Shown: positions 25,668-34,144, counted from the first letter of the stretch. The stretch is 64,000 bases of DNA from CBDCRK01 sp965220955 (GCA_965220955.1 CBDCRK010000004.1:1-64000); one strand, 5' to 3'. Notes: generated by a model not told the origin, from the sequence alone. Made by a program: numbers and translations.

Positions 25668-26306
25668 ATGGATCAGGAGAACTTTATCTTTCTCTCCGCA
25701 CTTAACCAGTACGATTACTGCCCTCGGCGTTGTTACTATATATTTGTGGAGAACATATTTGTCGATAATGAGCACACGATAGAAGGGTCTCTTAAACATC
25801 AGCGAGTCAATTCTGGTGAAACAAGCACCTTGAATGGAATATTGCAGTTCCGTACCGTCTACCTCTACTCAAGACAGCTTGGCATTTGCGGTCAGGCCGA
25901 CGTGATCGAGGAGAAAATGGGGGAGGTCTACCCGGTCGAACACAAAAAGGGCAAGAGAGGAAAATGGCGCAACGACGCCCTTCAGCTTTGCGCGCAAGCC
26001 TTGTGTCTGGAAGAAATGGTCGGAGCCCCTGTGCCTAAAGGCTACATCTTTTACGCCGCTACGGGTCGGCGTCAGGAGGTAGTGTTCACGTCCGAGTTGC
26101 GGCAGCAGACGCTCAATACCATTGCCTCGGTACGCCAGTTAATCGAGACCGGTGTGCGTCCGCCAAACCCTTACACCCCGCGTTGCCAAGGGTGCAGCCT
26201 CCATGACATTTGCCTGCCCAAGGAGACAGCGCGGCTCTGCAATGATCCGAGCAGCAGGAAAAAAACTCCTACATTTTCTCCCCCTTCCTCACGATTGGCT
26301 TCATAG
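25668..26306 (+). CDS. cas4: CRISPR adaptation exonuclease Cas4
   Basis: 212 residues. RecB-family nuclease that trims prespacers and helps select the PAM. Iron-sulfur cysteines: Cys18 near the N-terminus (YDYCPRRCYY) and the C-terminal cluster RCQGCSLHDIC. Nuclease motifs: GQADVIE (motif II Asp), VEHKKGKRGKW (motif III ExK) and the QLCAQALCLEE helix. A GGAG site lies 8 bases before ATG 25668, directly after the second degenerate repeat. The last 20 residues are Ser/Pro/Lys rich. cas1 starts 9 bases on. Confidence 0.93.
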   Translation: MDQENFIFLSALNQYDYCPRRCYYIFVENIFVDNEHTIEGSLKHQRVNSGETSTLNGILQFRTVYLYSRQLGICGQADVIEEKMGEVYPVEHKKGKRGKWRNDALQLCAQALCLEEMVGAPVPKGYIFYAATGRRQEVVFTSELRQQTLNTIASVRQLIETGVRPPNPYTPRCQGCSLHDICLPKETARLCNDPSSRKKTPTFSPPSSRLAS

Positions 26307-26314
26307 GACTGATT

Positions 26315-27316
26315 ATGTCGACATTGTATCTTACCCAACAAGACTCGGTGCTGCGCAAGGAGGATGAGAGGCTCAAGGTGACGCTCAAGGGCAACGTCTT
26401 GCTTGACCTGCCCATGCTCAAGGTGTCGCGGGTTGTTGTGCTAGGGCGGGTGACGGTAACATCGCATACGGTCGCCGCTTTGATGGAGCGCAGTGTTCCC
26501 CTCACATACTTGACCGAGCACGGCCGCTATGTGGGTCGCATCGAGCCAGCATTCTCGAAGAATTCGCTGCTGCGCCGGGCCCAGTATGCCGCGGCGTTTG
26601 ATCCGCTCCGAACGCTCACCCTGGCCCAGGGCTTTGTTGCTGGTAAGCTAGCTAATCTGCGGGTTGCCTTGCTTCGGGCTGCACGCAACACCGAGGGACT
26701 TGATGTCATTGACGCGGTAGAAGCGATCCGCCGGGCCGAACATCGGCTAGAAGCGGCGGCTGATCTTGATGTGCTGCGTGGCCACGAGGGAGAGGGTTCG
26801 GCTGCCTACTTCGGCGCTTTTGGCAAGCTTATTAAAGTTCCTGATTTCTCTTTCACAAAGCGGGTCAGACGGCCTCCCACTGACCCGGTCAATGCCCTTC
26901 TCAGCTTTGGCTATGCGCTTTTGGCAAGCGATATCCAGGCTGCTGTCAATGTGCTGGGCTTTGACCCCTACTGTGGTTACCTACACTCTGACCGCTATGG
27001 CCGTCCCTCGCTGGCCCTAGACTTGATGGAGGAGTTCCGGCCGTTGGTAGTGGATTCAGTTGTGTTAACTTGCCTCAATAAGCGTATTGTCCAGGCAGAC
27101 GACTTTGCCGTGGGCCTAGGGGAGGTCCATAGCCTCACACCAGAGGGACGCAAGAAGTTCTTGGTGCAATATGAGGAGCGCAAAGGGACCGAGATCCAGC
27201 ACCCGCTGTTTGAATACCGGGCAACCTACCAGCGCTGCTTCGAGCTGCAGGCAAGAATTCTGGCCAAATACTTACAGAAGGAGGTACAAGCCTACAAACC
27301 GTTTGTAGTGCGGTAG
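26315..27316 (+). CDS. cas1: CRISPR adaptation integrase Cas1
   Basis: 333 residues. Integrase subunit that, with Cas2, inserts spacers at the leader end. The metal-binding residues are Glu158 (GHEGEGSAAYF), His224 (YLHSDRYGRPSLALDL) and Glu239 (MEEFRP). The N-terminal beta domain (TLYLTQQDSVLRKEDERLKV) and the ALLASDIQAAVNVLGFDPYCG helix are typical. The gene lies 9 bases after cas4. After its stop (27314-27316) comes a degenerate repeat and then cas2. Confidence 0.97.
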   Translation: MSTLYLTQQDSVLRKEDERLKVTLKGNVLLDLPMLKVSRVVVLGRVTVTSHTVAALMERSVPLTYLTEHGRYVGRIEPAFSKNSLLRRAQYAAAFDPLRTLTLAQGFVAGKLANLRVALLRAARNTEGLDVIDAVEAIRRAEHRLEAAADLDVLRGHEGEGSAAYFGAFGKLIKVPDFSFTKRVRRPPTDPVNALLSFGYALLASDIQAAVNVLGFDPYCGYLHSDRYGRPSLALDLMEEFRPLVVDSVVLTCLNKRIVQADDFAVGLGEVHSLTPEGRKKFLVQYEERKGTEIQHPLFEYRATYQRCFELQARILAKYLQKEVQAYKPFVVR

Positions 27317-27339
27317 TACCAAAGTCCAACCCAAAATTG

Positions 27340-27363
27340 CATACTCCGTAGGAGAATCCAAAC
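27340..27363 (+). promoter_or_regulatory. Degenerate CRISPR repeat forming the cas2 ribosome-binding leader
   Basis: CATACTCCGTAGGAGAAT followed by CCAAAC resembles the 3' half of the array repeat (C variant), including the hairpin arms CTCC (27344-27347) and GGAG (27351-27354) around GTA. The GGAG is also the only Shine-Dalgarno candidate for cas2 (ten bases before GTG 27365). The hairpin therefore pairs with the ribosome site, and a Cas6 cut after the hairpin would remove it from the cas2 mRNA. Confidence 0.65.
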
Positions 27364-27364
27364 T

Positions 27365-27640
27365 GTGTTCATTGTGATCTCATACGATATTAAAAGTGAC
27401 AGACGCCGCGGTCGGATCTTCAAGACCCTCAAGAACTTTGGCCAGTGGATGCAATACAGCGTGTTTGAGTGTGAGTTAGACAAATTGCATTTTCTACGCC
27501 TCAGAGACCGGCTTGATCACCTCATTGACCCTGACGAGGATGACAGTATACGGTTCTATTTCTTATGCGAAGGGTGTAAGCAACAGATCGAGCGAGTAGG
27601 CGGAGAAAAGCCACGAGCAAAAGGGGCAGTCATTGTATGA
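27365..27640 (+). CDS. cas2: CRISPR adaptation protein Cas2
   Basis: 91 residues, starting from GTG 27365. Ferredoxin-fold dimer that scaffolds Cas1. The N-terminal strand VFIVISYDIKSDRRRGRIFK includes the conserved Asp of the family; FGQWMQYSVFECELD and SIRFYFLCEGCKQQIERVG complete the fold. It is the last cas gene; the leader and array follow. Its start region is built from a degenerate repeat, so its translation may respond to repeat-binding proteins. Confidence 0.95.
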   Translation: MFIVISYDIKSDRRRGRIFKTLKNFGQWMQYSVFECELDKLHFLRLRDRLDHLIDPDEDDSIRFYFLCEGCKQQIERVGGEKPRAKGAVIV

Positions 27641-27837
27641 TCGAACAAGCGCGGATCGAAGCTGTAGGCGAAATGCCGGGGGATGCGCGCAAGAAGGTAA
27701 GTATGGATAAAGGCTTAGGTTTTGGCTACTTAAAGGAGTGTGGAGAGAGAATTTTATGGCTAGCTGCTTGCAATTTTCTGTGACTTGCGCTTTAGAAGGG
27801 TTAAGTCCGTATTTTTGCTATAAAAAGCAGAACGACT
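27641..27837 (+). promoter_or_regulatory. CRISPR leader
   Basis: About 197 bases between the cas2 stop and repeat 1, A/T-rich toward the array. TATAAA (about 27820-27825) ahead of the first repeat is a possible -10. No convincing gene is present. The position next to cas2 and the uniform repeats 1-8 mark this as the leader, integration end. Confidence 0.7.
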
Positions 27838-29783
27838 GTTGAAACGAACCTCATGCTCTGTAAGAGATTGAAACGACTTTTACGAGGGACAACTGTTCTC
27901 TGCTGAGGCATGTTGAAACGAACCTCATGCTCTGTAAGAGATTGAAACCCATCCGATACGCCACCTATCCAACTCCCCCCCGGGTTGAAACGAACCTCAT
28001 GCTCTGTAAGAGATTGAAACTCGCAGCTTGGACAACGAAACCCGCTTATCTGATTGCGTTGAAACGAACCTCATGCTCTGTAAGAGATTGAAACACACAT
28101 ACGATCACTCTCCCAGCAGGCACCGGAGGTTGTTGAAACGAACCTCATGCTCTGTAAGAGATTGAAACGTTAACGCTGCCGGCTATTCCCAACAGACATA
28201 CTCCGTTGAAACGAACCTCATGCTCTGTAAGAGATTGAAACGGGTGAACCCTTGCTCTTCCTCATTTTCCTTAATCTGTTGAAACGAACCTCATGCTCTG
28301 TAAGAGATTGAAACGCCGAGATGGGCGCTGCATTCCTTTGCGGCCATACCGTTGAAACGAACCTCATGCTCTGTAAGAGATTGAAACAAGTCAATGTGCG
28401 AATTTACTTGGTTCCAGAACCAAGTTGAAACGAACCTCATGCTCCGTAGGAGATTGAAACCTATTGGGTAAGGCTCGCTACAGCAAGGTAAGAGACGGTT
28501 GAAACGAACCTCATGCTCTGTAAGAGATTGAAACATAATCATGGCTAAGCCAGAATCGAATAGGCTTAAGGAGGTTGAAACGAACCTCATGCTCCGTAGG
28601 AGATTGAAACAGTTAGTAAGCTTCATGCTGCCCACTCGCAAGGAGGTTGAAACGAACCTCATGCTCTGTAAGAGATTGAAACTCTGACTGTAGCCTAAGC
28701 TCTACCTGTGACAAGCCTGTTGAAACGAACCTCATGCTCCGTAGGAGATTGAAACTAGCGACTCAGCCAAGCTTTCTCTTAATTTGTGCAAAGTTGAAAC
28801 GAACCTCATGCTCCGTAGGAGATTGAAACATATTAGGCTCGCAATCAGGCTTCTCCTCCTGGCTGTTGAAACGAACCTCATGCTCTGTAAGAGATTGAAA
28901 CCTCCTCTGAATACGGACAATCATCCTCTGGGTCCTGAGTTGAAACGAACCTCATGCTCTGTAAGAGATTGAAACCTTTCCTCCATGTTGGATTGACAAG
29001 TGTTCGTCAGAGGTTGAAACGAACCTCATGCTCTGTAAGAGATTGAAACAGGATGAAGAGGTTGATCCCGCGATAGGGCTTGCCAGGTTGAAACGAACCT
29101 CATGCTCTGTAAGAGATTGAAACAAGGTCGTTAACTCGCCGTGCAGGCGTAAAGATAAAGTTGAAACGAACCTCATGCTCTGTAAGAGATTGAAACGTGC
29201 CGAGGTCAACACCCCCACTCCTCTAGCTACTGTTGAAACGAACCTCATGCTCCGTAGGAGATTGAAACGAGATCCGCAGCAGCTACTGATAGACACGCTC
29301 CGTTGCCTGTTGAAACGAACCTCATGCTCCGTAGGAGATTGAAACGCAGCCGATAGCGCAAGCTTCCCCTCTGGTATTCCAGGTTGAAACGAACCTCATG
29401 CTCTGTAAGAGATTGAAACTCCTGAACTCGCTTTGCTACCAGGTCTAAGCGCAGGTTGAAACGAACCTCATGCTCTGTAAGAGATTGAAACATAATGTCG
29501 TAAACGTTTGCACTCATTTTCTTTCCTGTTGAAACGAACCTCATGCTCTGTAAGAGATTGAAACAGCTATAGTGAGCAGGCTAGTCGCTAGGGTAATGAT
29601 GTTGAAACGAACCTCATGCTCCGTAGGAGATTGAAACACCATTGATAGTGTGGTGATCAAGATCCCGGAAGCTCGTTGAAACGAACCTCATGCTCTGTAA
29701 GAGATTGAAACGGGTCATCCGGGCTGTAAAGAATCGCGAACTAGAGGTTGAAACGAACCTCATGCTCCGTAGGAGATTGAAAC
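27838..29783 (+). CRISPR. Type I-D CRISPR array, 27 repeats of 37 bases, 26 spacers
   Basis: Repeats start at 27838, 27912, 27984, 28058 and so on to 29747. Each begins GTTGAAACGAACCTCATG and ends ATTGAAAC, the 8-base handle. Spacers are 35-40 bases. Two repeat versions occur: 19 with the hairpin CTCTGTAAGAG and 8 with CTCCGTAGGAG (repeats 9, 11, 13, 14, 20, 21, 25 and 27). The two changes are at paired positions of the stem, so pairing is kept. The eight leader-proximal repeats are all of the first version; the last repeat is of the second. Apart from this the repeats are identical even at the far end. All spacers look different. Spacer targets cannot be judged here. Confidence 0.98.
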
Positions 29784-29878
29784 AATCGTGTGGGACAAAT
29801 GTCAACCCGGATTTTATAAAACCACTCTGCCCTGATTGCTATGACTAAGAACTTAATGGCTAAGAAGGAGGTAATATC

Positions 29879-30316
29879 ATGAAAAAAATTAACATCCTGG
29901 CAGTAGGAATTGCTGCGTCAATATTTCTGACAACCCCCGCTAGTCCAGTCAGTGCATTTGATGGCTCACTGTTCGGCGGGCGTTCCGCCTTCGACTCCCA
30001 GCAGTATACTGGTCGCCGAGGCTACCAAGGCTTCCAGGGCTTCCAAGCCCCATCATATAACTCTAGGCCCTCCTATACGGATCAGATCCTGAGAGATAGA
30101 CAGATACGCCGGCAGCAAGAGCGGAACGCCGCCCGAAGGGACTACCGTGACCTGGTTGATGACGCTATGCGGGATTCGCGTGCCAGACATAACATTGAGC
30201 CCGGGCATATCCCGTATCCCTGTGGTATGAGTCGGCGTAACTCGGCTGCCCAGAAGAACTGTCAGGAGAACTGGAAAGCTCATAACCCTAACGATTATTT
30301 GTGGTATGGGAGGTAG
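29879..30316 (+). CDS. Small secreted Gln/Arg-rich protein of unknown function
   Basis: 145 residues with a clear Sec signal peptide (KKINILAVGIAASIFLTTPA, then SPVSAF with an AxA-like cleavage site). The mature part begins with a Gly/Phe/Gln-rich stretch (RRGYQGFQGFQAPSY). A charged helix (RDRQIRRQQERNAARRDYRD) and a C-terminal part with two cysteines (PYPCGMSRRNSAAQKNCQEN) follow, perhaps forming a disulfide. I do not recognise a family. AAGGAGG before ATG 29879 makes it a real gene. It follows the array by 95 bases, which hold only A/T-rich DNA. Confidence 0.65.
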   Translation: MKKINILAVGIAASIFLTTPASPVSAFDGSLFGGRSAFDSQQYTGRRGYQGFQGFQAPSYNSRPSYTDQILRDRQIRRQQERNAARRDYRDLVDDAMRDSRARHNIEPGHIPYPCGMSRRNSAAQKNCQENWKAHNPNDYLWYGR

Positions 30317-30319
30317 AAT

Positions 30320-30531
30320 ATGACACGCTGTGAGTTCTGCGGAAGGAAGAAGAACAAGGCCAAGGCTTCCAAGTTGGAACGAACCTTTTTAACGGTCTGA
30401 CATACATTTACGAAAGTCAGGCAAACTTCGACCAGATGGGGTGGGATGCCTTCCTTAACCTACTCCGTCAGAACAGACATGCTTTCGGTTTGAATCCAGA
30501 TGGCAGCCTCCCTGTGAATGTAACCGGTGTG
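30320..30531 (+). other. Possible small frameshifted gene with Cys pair
   Basis: An ATG at 30320, three bases after the previous stop, gives 26 codons starting MTRCEFCGRKKNKAKA, with a CxxC pair. In another frame the region continues openly (LFNGLTYIYESQANFDQMGW, ending PVNVTGV) to a TAG at 30529-30531. The two pieces may be a small zinc-ribbon-like protein broken by a frameshift. Bases 30373-30386 (GTTGGAACGAACCT) also match the first 14 bases of the CRISPR repeat at 13 positions. Weak evidence overall. Confidence 0.25.
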
Positions 30532-30585
30532 TAGTTCGCTGTGCATATCAATACAGGGATGAATGATGGATCGGCCAGATAATTC

Positions 30586-30616
30586 GGTAGGGGCGGGTTT
30601 GAAACCCGCCCCTACC
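30586..30616. repeat. Perfect 15-base inverted repeat, dispersed element
   Basis: GGTAGGGGCGGGTTT and its exact complement flank one G. A closely similar element lies at 36390-36417 and a weaker relative (GCGGGT...ACCCGC) at about 57872-57888. All lie between genes. They look like a REP-type or MITE-derived family and could form strong RNA hairpins. Confidence 0.75.
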
Positions 30617-30658
30617 TTTCAGAGAAAATGCCTCTTGGTATCAGCCATCCTGTAAAGT

Positions 30659-31156
30659 TTGGGTTACATTGGCGCTGTGACTATTGAGAACAACACCGCT
30701 CGCTGGTCCATACTGCCTGAAGGTCAGTTTTTTGACCGCAAGTCGGCGTTTGATCGCTCCGCCTCTCGGCATAAACAGCGCAAGGCCACAGACATCGCCC
30801 GAGATATTGTTGAGACGCTCTCGGCTATGGCCAACGCCGATGGTGGCGAACTTGTTGTTGGTATTGAGGACGACGGCACTGTGACCGGCACGCCTCATGC
30901 TGAGGATAAAATCCAATTATTCCTCCGTGCACCTGGGGACCGCAACTACATCCACCCACCTCTGCGCTTTCAAGCCCAGAAGGTTGAGGTACCAAACGGA
31001 TTGCTTCTGTTCCATTTCAGGGTGGAGTGGAGTCCTGAAGTCCACCGGCTGGCCGATGGCCGTTACCTGCTGCGTGTCAATGACGCCAACACGCCTTTTC
31101 CTGCCGAGAGGCTAAACCGCTTCTCGCACCTGGGCAAGACGGGGGATGAACCATAG
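30659..31156 (+). pseudogene. Truncated Schlafen AlbA_2-domain protein
   Basis: 165 residues from a TTG start. The AlbA_2 domain is clear: LPEGQFFDRKSAFDRSASRH, ETLSAMANADGGELVVGIED and DGRYLLRVNDANTPFPAERL. Full-length members continue for several hundred residues with helicase-like or winged-helix parts. Here similarity stops after FPAERL, the end being SHLGKTGDEP, and the frame runs 45 bases into the convergent transporter gene. I therefore read it as an N-terminal fragment of a larger gene, perhaps cut when the transporter region moved in. Function is unlikely. Confidence 0.65.
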
Positions 31157-32395
31157 CAGCCCACCAAGACAGACAAGACCACTTAAGCCTACGGTTACTT
31201 GAACGCCTAGATGTGGAGCCAGCACTCCGGCTAGTAAGCTTCCCAGCGGGGCTGTCCCCATTAACATCATAAAGTAGAGGCTCATAACCCGGCCTCGCAT
31301 TTGGTCAGGGGCCAGGGTCTGTAGCAGGGTGTTCACCGCAGCCATTGGCACCATAAATCCTGAACCCACCATTGGCAAAATCAGTAGGGAGAGCCACAGG
31401 TTGCGGGAGAGGGCAAAGAGGATGAGCCCTACCCCAAACCTGCCCAGGGCAAAGGCAATGGCCCCGCCAAGCTTTTGGGTGCCCTTGTGCCTAGCCAAAA
31501 AGAGGGTGCCGATTACTGCCCCGGTGCCTGAGGCTCCCATCAACAGGCCATACCCACGCGCCCCGCTATGAAGAACTTCTTCGGCAACTACTGGCATTAA
31601 AATAGTATAAAATGTCCCCAAAAAACTCACTAACCCAATCAGAAGAATGAGGGCGCGAACCGGCGGAGTACGAAACGCATAGCCGATCCCTTCGCGGATA
31701 TAGGTTGCGGTAGAAGCCAGGGGCGGGGGAGCAGGACGGGAAGTGACTCGCATGGCAAGAAAGCCAAAAATGATTGCCAGATAGCTGAAGCTGTTGATGA
31801 GAAAGCAAGGTCCCTCTCCCATACTCACTACCAGTATACCGGCCACAGCTGGACCGATCACACGGGCGCCATTGACCAGGGAAGAGTTGAGGGCAATGGC
31901 GCTCACAAGGTCTTCCTGGCCGACCATTTCCATCATGAAACTCTGGCGGGCCGGCATCTCAAAAGCCTGCACCGAGCCATAGAAGAGGGCCAAGAGAAAG
32001 ATCTCCCCTACTGTGATCCATCCACTTAAGGTGAGGAAGGCAAGAATAAAGGCCTGGACCATGGCCAGAACCTGCATGAAAATAATCACCCGGTGACGGT
32101 TGAAGCGATCCGCCACTACTCCGGCAAATAGTCCAAGCACAAGTGTAGGAAACTGCCCGGCAAACCCTACAAGCCCCAAAAGGAAAGGGGAATGGGATAA
32201 GCGGTAGACAAGCCAGCTCAGGGCTACCTGCTGCATCCAGAAGCCGATGCGAGAGACAAACTGACCAACAAAAAAAAGACGAAAATTACGATGGCGGAGC
32301 GCCTGTAGGGCAGGCGGCAAACTCGATCGACTCTTAGGTAAGCTTCCCTCTACCTCCACAATTTTTACAGCTTCTCTTTCGACCTTATCCGGCAA
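31112..32395 (-). CDS. MFS exporter, EntS/MFS_3 type
   Basis: 427 residues with twelve hydrophobic segments. It opens with ALQALRHRNFRLFFVGQFVS and contains RFNRHRVIIFMQVLAM (loop 2-3) and FEMPARQSFMMEMVG after helix 4-5, blocks typical of the MFS_3 group that includes the enterobactin exporter EntS and macrolide efflux proteins. Substrate unknown; a siderophore or toxic compound exporter fits the family. The 3' end overlaps the truncated AlbA_2 gene by 45 bases in convergent orientation. No ribosome site stands out before the chosen ATG 32395, so the start is less sure. Confidence 0.85.
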   Translation of the reverse strand: MPDKVEREAVKIVEVEGSLPKSRSSLPPALQALRHRNFRLFFVGQFVSRIGFWMQQVALSWLVYRLSHSPFLLGLVGFAGQFPTLVLGLFAGVVADRFNRHRVIIFMQVLAMVQAFILAFLTLSGWITVGEIFLLALFYGSVQAFEMPARQSFMMEMVGQEDLVSAIALNSSLVNGARVIGPAVAGILVVSMGEGPCFLINSFSYLAIIFGFLAMRVTSRPAPPPLASTATYIREGIGYAFRTPPVRALILLIGLVSFLGTFYTILMPVVAEEVLHSGARGYGLLMGASGTGAVIGTLFLARHKGTQKLGGAIAFALGRFGVGLILFALSRNLWLSLLILPMVGSGFMVPMAAVNTLLQTLAPDQMRGRVMSLYFMMLMGTAPLGSLLAGVLAPHLGVQVTVGLSGLVCLGGLLWFIPRLAQVREAV

Positions 32396-32575
32396 AACCC
32401 CTTGGCCCCCACCTTCTGAGAGTAATTTGAGCTTCTAACGAAGTACGGAACATATCCTGTGGACAAATTTTCTGGATGCCTGAGTGAGCGGGCATGACAG
32501 AGTTTTCTATCATTCCTACACATCCTGCCATTGAGAATCGGAGGCTGGTCTTCGAGAAATGTGGGGCCCAGGCAT

Positions 32576-32602
32576 AAAAAAAGGGGGCCAATAGTAGCCC
32601 CC
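32576..32602 (-). terminator. Rho-independent terminator of the minus-strand peroxiredoxin block
   Basis: Read on the minus strand: GGGGGC-TACTATTG-GCCCCC followed by TTTTTTT. Six GC pairs, an eight-base loop and a seven-base T-run make this a standard terminator. It lies just after the SnoaL-like gene, so it ends the tpx / peroxiredoxin / SnoaL-like series. Upstream bases to 32395 hold no gene. Confidence 0.85.
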
Positions 32603-32623
32603 TTCTTAAGGGCCGGTGAGGCA

Positions 32624-33017
32624 CTAGCTGCAGAGCACGTCGTTGGCGTGCATAGTGTCGAGGTACTCGCGCACCGCCTGGATCTTGCCGTCGCGGACCT
32701 CAATCAAGAAATGGTACTGATTCTGGTAGATCTTGCCATTGGCATGCTTGCCATAGGACTCGGCCTCTACAGCCACCCGATCTCCCTCGGCAATTATTCC
32801 CTTGGGGGTTAATCTCAGCCCCTCGGGGCAGGGCCGCAGCCATGCCTTTAAGCCCCTCGGCAAATTGCTGTTTGGTCACGGTGCCGGAAAGGGCAAAGTT
32901 GCCAGCCACCCACCAGGTAGCGTTATCGGCCATGGCACCCAGGGCTTCCTCGGGTTTGCCAGCGGTGAAATTCTCAAAGAACCCTAGCACAATCTTTTTG
33001 TTGTCCTCTACGCTCAT
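32624..33017 (-). pseudogene. SnoaL/NTF2-like protein gene with a one-base frameshift
   Basis: The start MSVEDNKKIVLGFFENFTAG (ATG 33017, site AAGGAGGG) and the end GKIYQNQYHFLIEVRDGKIQ with AVREYLDTMHANDVL match SnoaL-like/ketosteroid isomerase-type proteins (about 130 residues; small ligand-binding cone fold). The two halves are in different frames. The join is at a run of four G (minus strand; plus 32819-32822): with one G fewer the reading is LPRGLRLTPKGIIAEGDRVA, which is continuous. The homopolymer makes a sequence error a serious possibility. The gene lies 34 bases downstream of the peroxiredoxin. Confidence 0.75.
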
Positions 33018-33051
33018 AAGACCCTCCTTATTAGTATTTTGCTCTAGAGGA

Positions 33052-33534
33052 TTATGGCAATCCCTTGAGCACATCTTTAATTTTGGCAAAATCGGGCATT
33101 TCCGCCGGGCTTCCCGGCACCCAGGCGTAACGAACCACTCCCTGTTTATCCACAACAAAGGCCGAGCGATTGGCCACGCCCTTTAGACCTAAGATCTCTG
33201 GCAGCAGCACCTCATACTGCTCGGCTACGTCCTTGTTAAAATCGGCCAAGAGCGGAAAAGGCAGGCTTAGGTGTTGGGCCCAGGCCTCATGGCAGAAAAC
33301 ACTGTCCACGCTAATGCCCAGTACTTCGGTATTGAGACCCTGATATGCCGCATAGTCATCCCTCACCGAGGAAAGCTCGTTGGTTCAGCCTGGACTCCAG
33401 TCCAGCACATAAAACAAAAGCAGGGCATTTTGTTTCCCCTGATAAGAGCTCAGAGAAATAGTGTCCGGTTGGGGCATCTTGAATTTTACCGGCAGGGTAA
33501 AATCAGGAGCCTGTTGTCCTTCTGCTAGAGCCAT
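33052..33534 (-). CDS. Peroxiredoxin with in-frame TGA at the peroxidatic Cys (likely selenoprotein)
   Basis: AhpC/TSA-family peroxidase of 160 residues. It opens EGQQAPDFTLPVKFKMPQPD. The active site reads LDWSPG-U-TNELSSVRDDY, where the U is a TGA codon (33385-33387, residue 50) exactly where homologues have the peroxidatic Cys of the SPxCTxE motif. The frame stays open on both sides from ATG 33534 to the stop at 33052. A hairpin with a GGU loop begins 12 bases after the TGA, as in bacterial SECIS elements. Downstream features are normal (GISVDSVFCHEAWAQHL; RSAFVVDKQGVVRYAWV). Selenocysteine in peroxiredoxins is known in some bacteria. Reading it as a nonsense mutation is the alternative. 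tpx lies just upstream. Confidence 0.82.
33359..33373 (-). promoter_or_regulatory. Candidate bacterial SECIS in the peroxiredoxin gene
   Basis: Minus strand: TTCCTC-GGT-GAGGGA, six pairs including one G-T, three-base loop GGU. The loop starts 17 bases after the TGA, and its first base is G, as in the bacterial SECIS pattern (hairpin inside the coding region shortly after UGA, conserved G at the start of the loop). Confidence 0.6.
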
Positions 33535-33565
33535 AATCCACCTCCAAAAGAGTTTTTAGTACGTT

Positions 33566-34099
33566 TTAAGCGCTGGCTGCCTGTTTGGCCGCGTTAAGTG
33601 CGGCTTCGTAGTCTGGCTCGTTAGCAACTTCCTTGACATACTCAACATGCTTGACCTTGCCGTCTTTGCCCACAACAAAAACGGCCCGAGCCTCTAAACC
33701 GGCAAGCGGACTATCCTTAACCAGCACTCCGTAGTTCTGGCCAAACGAGCGCTCGCGAAAGTCCGACAGAGTCTTTACCCGCTCCACACCCGCGGCACCA
33801 CACCAGCGTTTCTGGGCAAAAGGCAGATCCAAACTGATGGTCCATACCTCAATGCCCTCGCTGAGCTTAGACGCTTCTTCGTTGAATCTCCTTGTCTCTG
33901 TATCGCAGACCGGCGTGTCTACTGATGGCACAGAGCTAAGGACGACAACCTTGCCCTTGGCCTCGCTCAGACGAACGGGCTGAAGGTCGTTATTCAAGGC
34001 GGTAAAGTCAGGCGCATCCTGGCCAGGTTTAATCTCAGGACCAATAAGCGTGATCGGGTTGCCTCTCAAAGTGACTGCGCCGCTTCTTTCTTCTGCCAT
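33566..34099 (-). CDS. tpx: Thiol peroxidase
   Basis: Tpx-type atypical 2-Cys peroxiredoxin, about 177 residues. It reduces hydrogen peroxide and alkyl peroxides using thioredoxin. The peroxidatic Cys lies in SVPSVDTPVCDTETRRFN and the resolving Cys in AQKRWCGAAGVERV. VTLRGNPITLIGPEIKPGQD is the family's N-terminal signature. ATG 34099 follows AGGAGGAGG; a longer frame starts at 34135. It is 31 bases upstream of the Sec-type peroxiredoxin on the same strand, so the peroxide-defence genes form one unit. Confidence 0.95.
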   Translation of the reverse strand: MAEERSGAVTLRGNPITLIGPEIKPGQDAPDFTALNNDLQPVRLSEAKGKVVVLSSVPSVDTPVCDTETRRFNEEASKLSEGIEVWTISLDLPFAQKRWCGAAGVERVKTLSDFRERSFGQNYGVLVKDSPLAGLEARAVFVVGKDGKVKHVEYVKEVANEPDYEAALNAAKQAASA

Positions 34100-34144
34100 T
34101 TCCTCCTCCTTCTCATTGCTATTTTTTGTCACCACTGTCTAACG

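Noticed and set aside
28291..29805. Several minus-strand open frames across the CRISPR array with a recurring MRFVST pattern
   Set aside because: They are translations of the repeat itself and not genes.
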